Shown here piece by piece: positions 33,286 through 42,486 of a stretch of 46,120 bases of DNA. Each line of letters begins with the position of its first letter. Within the stretch, counting starts at the first letter, position 1. The notes under the pieces are model-generated. The model saw only the letters and a list, made by a program, of their open reading frames with translations, did no database searches and had not been told where the DNA came from. Location of the stretch: the NCBI GenBank assembly GCA_030426475.1, contig JAUHYR010000012.1, positions 1 through 46,120 on the forward strand, read 5' to 3'. This DNA is from Bacteroidia bacterium (GTDB lineage Bacteria; Bacteroidota; Bacteroidia; Flavobacteriales_E; Vicingaceae). A program made the translations under genes and the position numbers.

Positions 33286-35156
33286 TGATAATTCTCTTTT
33301 AGCCAGTTTTCAAAATATAATAAAGACCAAATAAACAAACGTCTGTTTTGCTTGCCTTCCATGTGTTCATCTACCAACTTTTTCACGGCATTAAAATCCA
33401 TAAACTCATATATAAGCGCTTTGGAGTGCCCAATAAGTGCCTTTACATACTCTATACTTTCTCCCTTAAACCAACTAGCGTCAGGTGCTGAGAAGCCCTG
33501 TTTAGCATTACCGGTAACCTCTGTTGGAATATATTTTTCCATTGCTTTTCGCATCAAAAGTTTACCATCTTTTGTTTTGTTAAAATACTGCTCTAGTTTA
33601 TGGCCGGGTTCATTTTCATTCAGCCTAACAACTTCTTTTAAATTCCCTAGTTTATATTTAACCGGAACTTTTAAAGCAAAATCAACTAAATCATTATCTA
33701 AAAAGGGAACTCTAGATTCAAGGCTATGAGCCATACTTAATTTGTCTTCTACAATTAAAAGTCCATGCAAAAACGTCTTAGTTTCTAAATACATGGATAG
33801 GTTGACATACTGCTCAGGACTGGAAATTTCCGAAATATCTAATCCTTTAAAAACATCCCTAAAAATATCTCTTGTCCAAACATGAGAAACTTCATTCCAA
33901 ATTGGCGCAAATACTTCATGTATGGTTTTGTTAGGAATTAATCGTTGCCAAAAGAGATAGTATTTGTCAATATAATTTTCAAAATCATCGTTTACCACTG
34001 CCCGGTAATATCGCCAAGGGTAACCCCCAAACAATTCATCACCACCTGTGCCTCCCAATACAACCTTCACAAATTTACCCGCTAATTTTGCCGCATAATA
34101 GTTTGGGTAGGATTGTCCCACTCTGGGTTCTTCCAGATGATAGGCCATAGCCGGCATAACTCTTTCCATATCACCGGACTTTAAAACCATTTCATAATGC
34201 TCGGTTTTAAAAAGATAGGACATGTATTCTGCTCGTTGGCGCTCATCATAATTAATCTCAATCCCGGAAGCAGAATTTAAGTCAAATCCACAGGTAAAAG
34301 ACTTGATATATGGGTTTTCCATTGCGGAAATCGCTGTTATTGAACCTGAATCCATTCCTCCGCTTAAATAGGTTCCAATCTCCACATCACTCAACAATTG
34401 GCGTTTTACTGCTCTAGAAAAATGATGGTCAAAAGCTTCTAAGTATTCATTATGAGAACTATATTCTTCTTGTTCTGAAAAATTATAATCCCAAAATTGA
34501 TTTAGATTAATTTCTCCCGTTGAATTAACATACATATAATGTCCGGCCGGGAAAAGCTTTACATTTTTAAAAAAAGTTTTATCAGTAAATAAATTCTGAA
34601 AGGTAAAATACTCTAAAACAGCTTCTTTGTCTATTTCCGGTTTGAAATTAAGGTAAGAGGTAATTCCTTTTATTTCACTTGAAAAAACAAATCTTTCGGA
34701 TTCATTAAAATAGTAAAGGGGTTTTATACCATATCTATCTCGAGCTAAAAAGAACTGCTTAGTTGTCTTATCATAAATAGAAAAGGCAAACATTCCATTT
34801 AGCTTATCTAAAAGCTTTTGTTTCCATTCTTGGTAACCCACTAAAACAACTTCGGTATCAGAGTTTGATTTAAACGAATATCCTTTTGCTTCAAGCTCTG
34901 CTTTTAACTCTTTGAAATTGTAAATCTCTCCATTAAAGGTAATTACATAATTTTCATCAGAAGAGAGCATTGGTTGAGAAGCATTATCTGATAAATCAAT
35001 AATAGAAAGTCGGTTATGAGTAAAAGCAATATTATTATCTAGATAAAAGCCATTTCCATCAGGACCTCTGTGATGAAGAGTTTTTATTACTCTGCTCAGG
35101 TCTGCTTTATTAATAGTGCTTCCTGAAAAATGATATGCTCCGGCAATTCCACACAT
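33282..35156 (-). CDS. asnB: Glutamine-hydrolysing asparagine synthase family protein
   Basis: The 624-residue protein starts MCGIAGAY with the catalytic Cys2 of class II glutamine amidotransferases, followed by TLHHRGPDGNGFY and FNGEIYNFKEL. The C-terminal ATP-pyrophosphatase domain has YLSGGMDSGSI and a later LESRVPFLDNDLVDFAL. In surface-glycan loci such enzymes often amidate a uronic acid or aminosugar and do not make free asparagine, so a glycan role is likely here. It sits 2 bases after the epimerase gene. Confidence 0.9.
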   Translation of the reverse strand: MCGIAGAYHFSGSTINKADLSRVIKTLHHRGPDGNGFYLDNNIAFTHNRLSIIDLSDNASQPMLSSDENYVITFNGEIYNFKELKAELEAKGYSFKSNSDTEVVLVGYQEWKQKLLDKLNGMFAFSIYDKTTKQFFLARDRYGIKPLYYFNESERFVFSSEIKGITSYLNFKPEIDKEAVLEYFTFQNLFTDKTFFKNVKLFPAGHYMYVNSTGEINLNQFWDYNFSEQEEYSSHNEYLEAFDHHFSRAVKRQLLSDVEIGTYLSGGMDSGSITAISAMENPYIKSFTCGFDLNSASGIEINYDERQRAEYMSYLFKTEHYEMVLKSGDMERVMPAMAYHLEEPRVGQSYPNYYAAKLAGKFVKVVLGGTGGDELFGGYPWRYYRAVVNDDFENYIDKYYLFWQRLIPNKTIHEVFAPIWNEVSHVWTRDIFRDVFKGLDISEISSPEQYVNLSMYLETKTFLHGLLIVEDKLSMAHSLESRVPFLDNDLVDFALKVPVKYKLGNLKEVVRLNENEPGHKLEQYFNKTKDGKLLMRKAMEKYIPTEVTGNAKQGFSAPDASWFKGESIEYVKALIGHSKALIYEFMDFNAVKKLVDEHMEGKQNRRLFIWSLLYFENWLKENYQ

Positions 35157-35158
35157 TC

Positions 35159-36139
35159 CTAAGCCTTATCAATTCCTTTAGCAATTCGCCAGTCAATCAA
35201 TTTTTGTAAACCCTGCTCTAATGAATAGCTATATTCAAAATTTATTTCTTGCTTAGCTTTTTGTTTTGAACCAATTCTGTTTTTCACAAACTGTCTTGCA
35301 TCATCTTCTGCGTAAGGTTTATAAATAACTTTTAAATCTGATTCTTTAAGTTCTAAAATGGTATCACAAAGTTGTTTAATGGTAGTTTGCACTTCAGTAC
35401 CTACATTATAAAAACCCAAATTTGTATCACTTTTTAATGCTTCTACATTACATCTTGCTACATCTTCCACATAAATAAAGTCATAGGCTTGACTTCCATC
35501 TCCATTGATGGTTGGAGCCTCATTAGCTTCTATTTTGTTAAGCATAATTGGAACTACACCACTATATACCGCATGTTGGTCTTGTCCAGGTCCATAAACG
35601 TTCATATACCTCAATCCAATTACAGGTAATCCATATCTATCGTTATAAGCTGTACACATGGCTTCTCCGGCTATTTTTGTAGAGCCATAGAAGTTCTTGT
35701 TATTGAAAGGATGTTCTTCTGTCATAGGAACTTGCACTGCATCCCCATAAACTGAAGCTGATGATGAATAAATTAACTTTTTAATCTTATTCTTTACACA
35801 AGCTTCCAATACATTAAATGTACCAGCTATATTTACTTCAAATGCTGTTCTTGGGAAATCTTTACAATGCAATAGCCACATTGCCGCTAAATGAAATACA
35901 TAATCCACATCTTTCATTGCAGCATCAAGTATATCTGTCTCTCTCACATCACCACCTAAAGGAAAAATTGAACATCTAGGGTCTTTTAAGGATTCCTCTA
36001 TATTTTCATGCTTTCCCCTAGCAAAATTGTCATAAATAATGACTTCTTTAACTTCTTCTTTTAGTAATTCACTCACTACAAAGCCACCGATAAATCCAGC
36101 TCCGCCAATTACTAAAACCTTACTACCTTTTAATTCCAT
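35159..36139 (-). CDS. NAD-dependent nucleotide-sugar epimerase, first gene of the glycan cluster
   Basis: The 326-residue extended SDR begins SKVLVIGGAGFIGGFVV and has YSSSASVYGD, then YGSTK for the catalytic Tyr/Lys, and RYMNVYGPGQDQHAVYSG. These fit UDP-sugar 4-epimerases and related enzymes of O-antigen or capsule synthesis. It leads a run of six minus-strand genes with gaps of 8 bases or less. The exact sugar is not decidable by eye. Confidence 0.87.
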   Translation of the reverse strand: MELKGSKVLVIGGAGFIGGFVVSELLKEEVKEVIIYDNFARGKHENIEESLKDPRCSIFPLGGDVRETDILDAAMKDVDYVFHLAAMWLLHCKDFPRTAFEVNIAGTFNVLEACVKNKIKKLIYSSSASVYGDAVQVPMTEEHPFNNKNFYGSTKIAGEAMCTAYNDRYGLPVIGLRYMNVYGPGQDQHAVYSGVVPIMLNKIEANEAPTINGDGSQAYDFIYVEDVARCNVEALKSDTNLGFYNVGTEVQTTIKQLCDTILELKESDLKVIYKPYAEDDARQFVKNRIGSKQKAKQEINFEYSYSLEQGLQKLIDWRIAKGIDKA

Positions 36140-36177
36140 TTTAAAATTTTGCTAAAAGTAATGAAACGCCCATAAAT

Positions 36178-36208
36178 AAAAAAGGCTACTCAGTGAGTAG
36201 CCTTTTTT
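36178..36208 (-). terminator. Strong rho-independent terminator
   Basis: A perfect 15-bp inverted repeat (AAAAAAGGCTACTCA / TGAGTAGCCTTTTTT around one base) gives a GC-rich core and T-tracts on both strands. It ends the lipoprotein gene upstream (minus strand) and separates it from the glycan cluster. Confidence 0.85.
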
Positions 36209-36226
36209 AATATTATTTACTTACTA

Positions 36227-36970
36227 CTATTTAGCAGTTAAAGTAACTTTTCCAGTGTAAGTAGAAGTACTAGAAGAACCACCACCACCATTAGGTGAAG
36301 AAGTCCAAGTATTGTTACCTTCCATTTCAACAATAACTTCTTTAGATTTTAATTGGTCGATATTCCAAATTTCAGAGTTCTCACCATTAGCATAAGTATC
36401 TGTATAAGTATCTTTTTCAGAACCTGTACAATTCCATGCTGGTTGAGTTGAAGTTGAAGAAGTAGTATTTAATACCACTCTTTGTTTGTTTTTGTAATCT
36501 CCATCTTTATCTTTTCCAACAAATGACCAGTTACCTGAAGCCATATCAGAATAAGAGTTACAAGTAGTAACTGCAACACTACTTGAACCAGCTGAACTAG
36601 AATAAGCTACTTGAGTTGTAGTCCAAGCCATAGAAGAAGACCAAGTACCATCTTTCTCGAAAGTATAAGACCAGTCAGAAACTGAATTTGTAGTTGTAGT
36701 TGTAGTAGATGGATTTCCAGAAGTTTGAACTTCAGTTAAAGTTGTACCATCGTAATTTCTGCTCCAAGTTGAAGAAGTTGTAGTACCACCAGAAGTGTTA
36801 GAGTTAGTACCAGACATTTCTGCTGAAGAAACAGTCCACTCACCAGCTAATCTACCTTTTCTTGATTTGAAAGATATAGCAGGATCATTTTCACCTTTTT
36901 TACATGATGTGAAAGTCATAGAGCCAGCAACAAGTGCTAAAGCTGTAATTGATAATAATACTTTTTTCAT
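36227..36970 (-). CDS. Ser/Thr-rich putative lipoprotein
   Basis: No named family recognised, though ISFKSRKGRLAGEWTV resembles the start of lipocalin-like Bacteroidota lipoproteins. The start is ATG 36970 (247 residues). It gives MKKVLLSITALALVAG ... TSCKKG, a lipoprotein signal with the Cys after F-T-S. An ATG 33 bases upstream lies inside the -7 box and cannot be the start. The mature protein is unusually rich in Ser, Thr, Asn, Gly and Trp, with repeated short beta-like stretches. It is flanked by its own promoter and a strong terminator. Confidence 0.75.
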   Translation of the reverse strand: MKKVLLSITALALVAGSMTFTSCKKGENDPAISFKSRKGRLAGEWTVSSAEMSGTNSNTSGGTTTSSTWSRNYDGTTLTEVQTSGNPSTTTTTTNSVSDWSYTFEKDGTWSSSMAWTTTQVAYSSSAGSSSVAVTTCNSYSDMASGNWSFVGKDKDGDYKNKQRVVLNTTSSTSTQPAWNCTGSEKDTYTDTYANGENSEIWNIDQLKSKEVIVEMEGNNTWTSSPNGGGGSSSTSTYTGKVTLTAK

Positions 36971-37000
36971 TTTTTTGGTTTTTAAAATTTTAAAGTGCGG

Positions 37001-37028
37001 CAAATGTATGCCTTTTTTTTTAGAACAA
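37001..37028 (-). promoter_or_regulatory. Promoter of the Ser/Thr-rich lipoprotein
   Basis: On the minus strand TTG (37026-37028), 17 bases including an A-tract of nine, then TACATTTG (37001-37008). The predicted leader before ATG 36970 is about 27 bases. Confidence 0.65.
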
Positions 37029-37060
37029 ACAAATTTTTAACAAAAAATACGTAGTTCTAC

Positions 37061-37579
37061 CTACAATTTAATTAAAATCACTCCATCTGCCAGAAATCTA
37101 ATTTCATCTTTTGGAGTAGTTATTTTATCGATTTCTTCCTGGATTTTTCCGGCATCTTCTGCGTAATGCTTTAATTCATCTACAGGAACCATCTCTTTTT
37201 TAGCCATTCCATGAATGATAACTTCTTTACCTTCAGAATCTAAAGGTACAAAGAACCCATAGTCTTTAAAACGAACCATCATTTCTTCTCCATTTTCCAG
37301 AGAAAGCGTCATCCAACAGCCTTTTTTTTGACAACAACTAGTTATTTTCCCTTTTAAAGTAGTTTCTAAAGAGTCTTGATTGGCAATTTGGGTAACAAAT
37401 TGATTCATAGCAATAATGTTTGTCTCATCAAATTTTTCTCCTAAGTATAAAATTGATGAATCTACTTCTGCTTCAACAGCCAAAGTATCGCTTTCTACTT
37501 CTGTATTTACCTCAGTAGTGTTATTACAAGAAATGAAGCTTATTGCAATTGCACTTACTAGTATTAATTTAGTTTTCAT
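37061..37579 (-). CDS. DUF4920 putative lipoprotein
   Basis: The 172-residue protein has a lipoprotein signal (LVSAIAISFISCNN, Cys after I-S), a short acidic linker, then a DUF4920 domain with TSCCQKKGCWMTLSLENG and VRFKDYGFFVPLD. The CC...GC cysteines may form disulfides or bind metal. DUF4920 has no established function. It lies 16 bases after the OmpA-type gene and is probably co-transcribed. Confidence 0.85.
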   Translation of the reverse strand: MKTKLILVSAIAISFISCNNTTEVNTEVESDTLAVEAEVDSSILYLGEKFDETNIIAMNQFVTQIANQDSLETTLKGKITSCCQKKGCWMTLSLENGEEMMVRFKDYGFFVPLDSEGKEVIIHGMAKKEMVPVDELKHYAEDAGKIQEEIDKITTPKDEIRFLADGVILIKL

Positions 37580-37595
37580 ATTAATGAATTGGTTT

Positions 37596-39596
37596 TTATT
37601 TAGATAAAATTAAAAATTCGGTTCTTCTGTTTTTTGCTCTACCTGCCTCAGTTTCATTACTTGCTATTGGTTGGGTTTCACCAAATCCGTCATAAGAAAG
37701 TCGGTTTGCATTTATTCCCTTGGATATTAAGTAGTTTTGAACTTCACGAGCTCTGTTTTTTGAAAGCACCAGATTATCGTTATTGTCACCCACATTATCG
37801 GTATGTCCGTGTATTGCAATTTTAACTGTTGGATTAATTTCTAAAAACTCTACAAACCCATTTAATATGAACTTGGATTGTTTATTCAACTCATAGGAAT
37901 TGGTTGCAAAGTTGATGTCGTTTATAGTATATTTCTCTTCCGGTTTAATTTCTTTGATTTCCATCTGTTCCTGCTTTACAGGCTTGCCAATTACTTTTTC
38001 GTTAGAAGAAATTAATTGAGAAGTAAAGGCATATCCTTCTTTTTTAGCAGTTAAAAGAACGTCCTCCTCTTCTTCTACCGCTACTACTGCCACATAATTA
38101 CCGGTTTCTTCATTTACCACACCTTTTTGAGTTCGCTCAGAATCAACTGTTTTTAACTCAATTTCAACATTTTCAGGCACTTTTCCTGATTCTGATTTAA
38201 TGCTTCCTTCCACAAAAACTACTTTCTTGGGCCTAGCAGATTCATATAATTCAAAGGAATATATATCTAAACTTGTTCCGTCTAAATTGGAGGCAAAGTA
38301 GCCATATTTTCCGTCTGTACTCACAATAAACCCATGCTCATCTTTATCTGTATTAATAGGATTACCTAAGTTTTTCGGAGAGTAAAAATTTCCTTTATCA
38401 TCCATTTTAGAATAAAAGATATCAAAACCACCCATTCCGATATGACCGTCTGAAGAAAAATAAAGCGTGTAACTATCGGCATGCATAAAAGGAGATTTGT
38501 CGTTACCAGTAGTATTTATTGAGTCACCAAGATTTATTGGGTTGCCCCATTTACCGTTGGGTAGTCTTTCCACCTTATAGATATCCATTCCACCAAAATT
38601 GTCTTGCTCTCTGGCGCTAGTAAAATAAAGTGTTTGATTGTCAGATGAAATACATGGTTGACCTTCCCAAGTTAAACGCCCATTAATATGGTCACCAATG
38701 GACTTTAGTTCACTCCACTGACCTTGTTTTCTTTCCGAGTAATAGATATCGGCATTATCATATAGACGCCCATCTTTCATTGGCTCCAAGTTTACTACAG
38801 TAATGAATAAAAGGCTATTATCAACTGAAATAGAGGTACCGCCCTGATATTGTCCAATATTAAGTCTTTCAGGCATGTCCAAACCAGAAGAAAATGTATT
38901 TGTTCCTACTCTTCTACTTTCTGTAAGCAACTCTACTTTTTGATACCGGTCGAATGTTGCTTTGGTATCAACTTCTTTCTCACGAGTAAAATACAAATAC
39001 CTATTATCAGGAGAAAGCATCGGTAAATATTCATTCCATTTTGTATTAACTCCACCTTTTACCTTAACCGGTTCAAAAGGCACCTTATTACTTATTAAGA
39101 ATTCATATGCACTAATATTGTTTAAATATTTCTTAGCAGCAGCAATCTCTTTCTGGTACGAATCGTTATTCTCTAAAAATTGCTTAAAGTAAATTTTTGC
39201 ATCAGTGTAATTTTTATCCATATAATAATACTCACCAAGTTTAATAGACATAATAGCTCCGGCATACTTAGGACATATCTCGGTAATTTCTTTCATTTTA
39301 GCAATACAAATCCGTTCGTAATTAAGGCTTTTGTTAAAAGTATTGGGATTTTCAGCAGCTATTTCAGCTTGTTTCTTATACAAAGAAGATAGTTCATCCA
39401 AAATTTCAACGTATTCAGGAAAGTCTTTATGAATTTGTTCTAATTGAGCTATTTTATCACCTAAACTAACAGCGTTTACCCTATACTTATCATAAGCTTT
39501 TAAAGCTTTCTTAGATGGTTCCCAGCAACGATTTTCTTGAGAAAACATAGAACTAACAACACCAAAAAATAAGATGTAAACCCAAATTCGTTTCAT
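37596..39596 (-). CDS. PorE-like outer-membrane protein: TPR, PD40 propeller, CRD, OmpA
   Basis: With the start at ATG 39596 (666 residues) the signal peptide is MKRIWVYILFFGVVSSMFSQ. TPR-like helices (about 30-160) are followed by a PD40/WD40-like propeller (about 170-430; LSPDNRYLYFTRE, ISSDNQTLYFTSAR, MGGFDIFYSKMDD). A carboxypeptidase-regulatory beta sandwich follows at about 455-530. An OmpA peptidoglycan-binding domain covers 558-666 (IHGHTDNVG, LSKNRAREVQNYL). This domain order equals that of PorE, a T9SS-associated cell-wall anchor in Porphyromonas. Many paralogs exist in Bacteroidota, so the specific role is not proven. Confidence 0.88.
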   Translation of the reverse strand: MKRIWVYILFFGVVSSMFSQENRCWEPSKKALKAYDKYRVNAVSLGDKIAQLEQIHKDFPEYVEILDELSSLYKKQAEIAAENPNTFNKSLNYERICIAKMKEITEICPKYAGAIMSIKLGEYYYMDKNYTDAKIYFKQFLENNDSYQKEIAAAKKYLNNISAYEFLISNKVPFEPVKVKGGVNTKWNEYLPMLSPDNRYLYFTREKEVDTKATFDRYQKVELLTESRRVGTNTFSSGLDMPERLNIGQYQGGTSISVDNSLLFITVVNLEPMKDGRLYDNADIYYSERKQGQWSELKSIGDHINGRLTWEGQPCISSDNQTLYFTSAREQDNFGGMDIYKVERLPNGKWGNPINLGDSINTTGNDKSPFMHADSYTLYFSSDGHIGMGGFDIFYSKMDDKGNFYSPKNLGNPINTDKDEHGFIVSTDGKYGYFASNLDGTSLDIYSFELYESARPKKVVFVEGSIKSESGKVPENVEIELKTVDSERTQKGVVNEETGNYVAVVAVEEEEDVLLTAKKEGYAFTSQLISSNEKVIGKPVKQEQMEIKEIKPEEKYTINDINFATNSYELNKQSKFILNGFVEFLEINPTVKIAIHGHTDNVGDNNDNLVLSKNRAREVQNYLISKGINANRLSYDGFGETQPIASNETEAGRAKNRRTEFLILSK

Positions 39597-39602
39597 GCAA
39601 TG

Positions 39603-39629
39603 CAAAGGTAAAATAAGTTTAAGCTTCAA
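39603..39629 (-). promoter_or_regulatory. Promoter of the PorE-like gene, nearly leaderless
   Basis: TTG (39627-39629), 16 bases, TACCTTTG (39603-39610) on the minus strand. The expected transcription start is only a few bases before ATG 39596. This rules out the ATG at 39629 and suggests an almost leaderless mRNA. The spacer is at the short end of the known range. Confidence 0.5.
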
Positions 39630-39668
39630 CGTTTAATGTTGATAATTATTCAATTATTCTGCCAAACT

Positions 39669-42473
39669 TTATTTATTCTTTAAAGCATCTGCCCTTGCTT
39701 GTGCATCGGCAACTAATTGGTCTGCTTTTTTATTTGCCTCATCCTCTACCTTCTGTGCTTTTGCATCAGTTTCTTTTCGAAGTTTATCAGCGGCAATTTC
39801 TGCAGCTTTTTTAGCAATAGGATTTTTAGCATCAGCAACTAACTTATCTGCATTGGCATATCCCTCTTTTCTTATGGCATCTGCAGCATTTTTTCCTTCA
39901 GTTCTAATTTTATCAGCTTGCGCTCTCGCATCTGCCATTATCTTATCAATCTCTTTATTTACATCTTCTTTTATTTCTTTTTTAACAGAATCCACTTTCT
40001 CTTTTACCTGCTCTTTCACTTGTTCTTTAACATCTTCTGTTAAATCCTTTTGAGCCTCTTTTAAGTCAGTTGTAATTTTCGGTTCTGTATTGGTTCCTCC
40101 AATATTTACGTTGAATTTAATAACCTCTTTAAGATTAACTTTAACTCCTGTAGCACCGGCCAAAGCATTAGTTGCGTTATTTGCGGCATCATTAAATAAT
40201 TCGCCCAATTCAGACCTTGGAATTTCAACTTTCATTTTGTAATCCATGGTTTGGTCGAAACCATTAGAGCCATCCATAGTAGCTTTACCTTTACCTAGCT
40301 TCATATCAAAAGGATCTAAATAGAATCTACCATCTTTAAATTCATAAGATAGATTTGAATTACCAATAATCATTCTGCTTAATTCATTGTTTTTAAGCAC
40401 TTCTGAAACTTTCACCATTGGTTTAAAGCCTTCCACTATCATATCTTTTGTTTTAAGATCTCCGTCTCCTGTAAGTGAACTCATCACAACTTCCATGTTT
40501 TGGTCTAATTTACTAGAAAAATTCAGTTTAGTAGAGAACATTCCTTTGCAGTATTCTAACATTGGTGCTGCTTCAACCATAGTATTAAAGGTTTGGGCAG
40601 TTTTTTGAAAATCAAAATCAGCCATCCCTATTTTGAAATTTACAGTAGGTTCTGTCGGATTGGTGGTTTCATAATAGCCATCCATTGTAAATTTTCCATC
40701 CAATAAATTCATTCCCACATTTTCCATTACCAACTGTTGGTTTTTTATAATAATTTTTCCACCCATATTGGTAATATCCATATTATCATAAAGAAGCTTA
40801 TCAACTTTAGAGTTCATTGTAAAGTCTATGTATTTTGGAATTTCAACCACAGTTAGAGGTTCTTCCTCAGTTCCCTCAGTTGTTGTAGTTGTTTCCCCTT
40901 CTTCCTCTGTCATAAACTCATTCACATCAATAAAAGAAGAATTAAAGTCTAATTTACCGTAGAGCGTTTCTTCATCTTTTAAGGCATAAGCTATAAAATT
41001 CTCTAATCGACCGCTTGCTTTAAAATCAGATTTTCCAACTTTGGCATCAAACTCATCCATTTGAACAAATTTTGGAGAAAATTCCAGACTCATTTTATTT
41101 AAAGCAACACTATATGGTAAATCTTTTGCTTTATAATCAAGAGCGGTTATGATTAGCTTTCCAGCACAGTTAAATTTCTCATACTCTTCTTTCTCTATAG
41201 AGCTTAATCTACCTGCAATGGTAATATCGGAGTTAATTGTACCATTCATTTCTTCTCCTTCCTCAAGAGGTACCACTTCTTTTACCGTTGCTAAATCAAT
41301 AATTCCTTTAAAGTGAGCATCAATATTAGGGTCAGAAATTGGAGTGGTTAATCTCATTTTCATATCAAATGGATTTCCAGCCATTTCCATGTGCATTTTT
41401 TTCAAATCAATGATGGTTTGATCATCAGTTCCTCCAGGATTTGAAACATTTAAATCTATATTTAGTTTAGCTATAGACTTTGGTAAATCAGGGTAATTAA
41501 TAAGACCGTTTTCAACCAAAAAGTTTAAATTAAAAGCAGGATAAGCTGTTTCGGTATATTTTCCGGAAGCAGTTCCGTTAAAAGCAAAATTCCCTTTTAC
41601 ACTTACACTAGCAAAATCATTAGCATAAATGGCAGGAACCAGAGAAAGGAAATTTTTAAAATCAGATTTTTCAGCGCTAAAAGCCAAATCCATTGCAATA
41701 TCGGTTTCATGAGACATATCTACCCAGCCGTTTAAGCCAAATAACAACTCGTTTAATTTAAACTCATTTTCCTTAAAAGTATATCGGCTATTTGCCAAAT
41801 CAGCATCAAGATTGGCTTTTACGTCTATCATTACCTGATTTAAATATTTTACTTTATCGTACACCATGTTTAGTGTATCTATTTGAAGTAGGTTGTCTAA
41901 TGAGGTAAAATCAGAAGTAAAATCGCCTGATAAAGTATAATCCAGACCAACAGCGTCCATATAAAAAGCCAATGACTGATCATCATAGACTAAATCACAA
42001 TTTTCCAAAGAGAACTCTTGCAGAGCAAGTTTAAAAGAACCTGATTCTGATTCCTCAGTTGCAGTTGAATCGGTGGAAGGTTTTGCAATATCCCAGTTAG
42101 CTCTCCCATCCTCTAAAACATACACTCCAAAGGTAGGGTTGGTTAAGGCAATTCTTTTTATTTTTATTTCATCACCTGAAATCACACTCATTAAATCCAG
42201 TTTTACCCTCAAATCAGGAATGTTTGCAAGTGTTTTTCCTTCAAAGTCCCCAACATTTTTTACACTTACATTTTCTATATGTAAACTAAAATCAGGGAAT
42301 GAGTGAATTAAATCCAGATTGAATTCACCAAAATCAACAACAGCGTTTAAATTATTATTCGCTTCATCCTTTACAAACTGTATGATTTTATCCTTAAAAA
42401 GGAAAGGTAAAATTCCTATTAATAGTAAAAGCGCAATGAAAATTCCAACTACAATTTTGACAACTTTCTTCAT
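39669..42473 (-). CDS. AsmA-family protein with hendecad coiled-coil tail
   Basis: The 934-residue protein has one N-terminal membrane helix (VVKIVVGIFIALLLLIGILPFLF), then a long beta-rich AsmA-type body. Typical pieces are FGEFNLDLIHSFPDFSLHIE at the start and GKGKATMDGSNGF with MKVEIPRSELGEL near the end. AsmA-like proteins bridge inner and outer membranes and are tied to phospholipid transport. The last 134 residues (about 801-934) form an Ala/Lys/Asp/Glu-rich helix with 11-residue units (ADARAQADKIR, TEGKNAADAIR, KEGYANADKLV), not part of the usual family body. It lies 13 bases after the symporter gene. Confidence 0.9.
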   Translation of the reverse strand: MKKVVKIVVGIFIALLLLIGILPFLFKDKIIQFVKDEANNNLNAVVDFGEFNLDLIHSFPDFSLHIENVSVKNVGDFEGKTLANIPDLRVKLDLMSVISGDEIKIKRIALTNPTFGVYVLEDGRANWDIAKPSTDSTATEESESGSFKLALQEFSLENCDLVYDDQSLAFYMDAVGLDYTLSGDFTSDFTSLDNLLQIDTLNMVYDKVKYLNQVMIDVKANLDADLANSRYTFKENEFKLNELLFGLNGWVDMSHETDIAMDLAFSAEKSDFKNFLSLVPAIYANDFASVSVKGNFAFNGTASGKYTETAYPAFNLNFLVENGLINYPDLPKSIAKLNIDLNVSNPGGTDDQTIIDLKKMHMEMAGNPFDMKMRLTTPISDPNIDAHFKGIIDLATVKEVVPLEEGEEMNGTINSDITIAGRLSSIEKEEYEKFNCAGKLIITALDYKAKDLPYSVALNKMSLEFSPKFVQMDEFDAKVGKSDFKASGRLENFIAYALKDEETLYGKLDFNSSFIDVNEFMTEEEGETTTTTEGTEEEPLTVVEIPKYIDFTMNSKVDKLLYDNMDITNMGGKIIIKNQQLVMENVGMNLLDGKFTMDGYYETTNPTEPTVNFKIGMADFDFQKTAQTFNTMVEAAPMLEYCKGMFSTKLNFSSKLDQNMEVVMSSLTGDGDLKTKDMIVEGFKPMVKVSEVLKNNELSRMIIGNSNLSYEFKDGRFYLDPFDMKLGKGKATMDGSNGFDQTMDYKMKVEIPRSELGELFNDAANNATNALAGATGVKVNLKEVIKFNVNIGGTNTEPKITTDLKEAQKDLTEDVKEQVKEQVKEKVDSVKKEIKEDVNKEIDKIMADARAQADKIRTEGKNAADAIRKEGYANADKLVADAKNPIAKKAAEIAADKLRKETDAKAQKVEDEANKKADQLVADAQARADALKNK

Positions 42474-42486
42474 GTGATTTTCTTTT

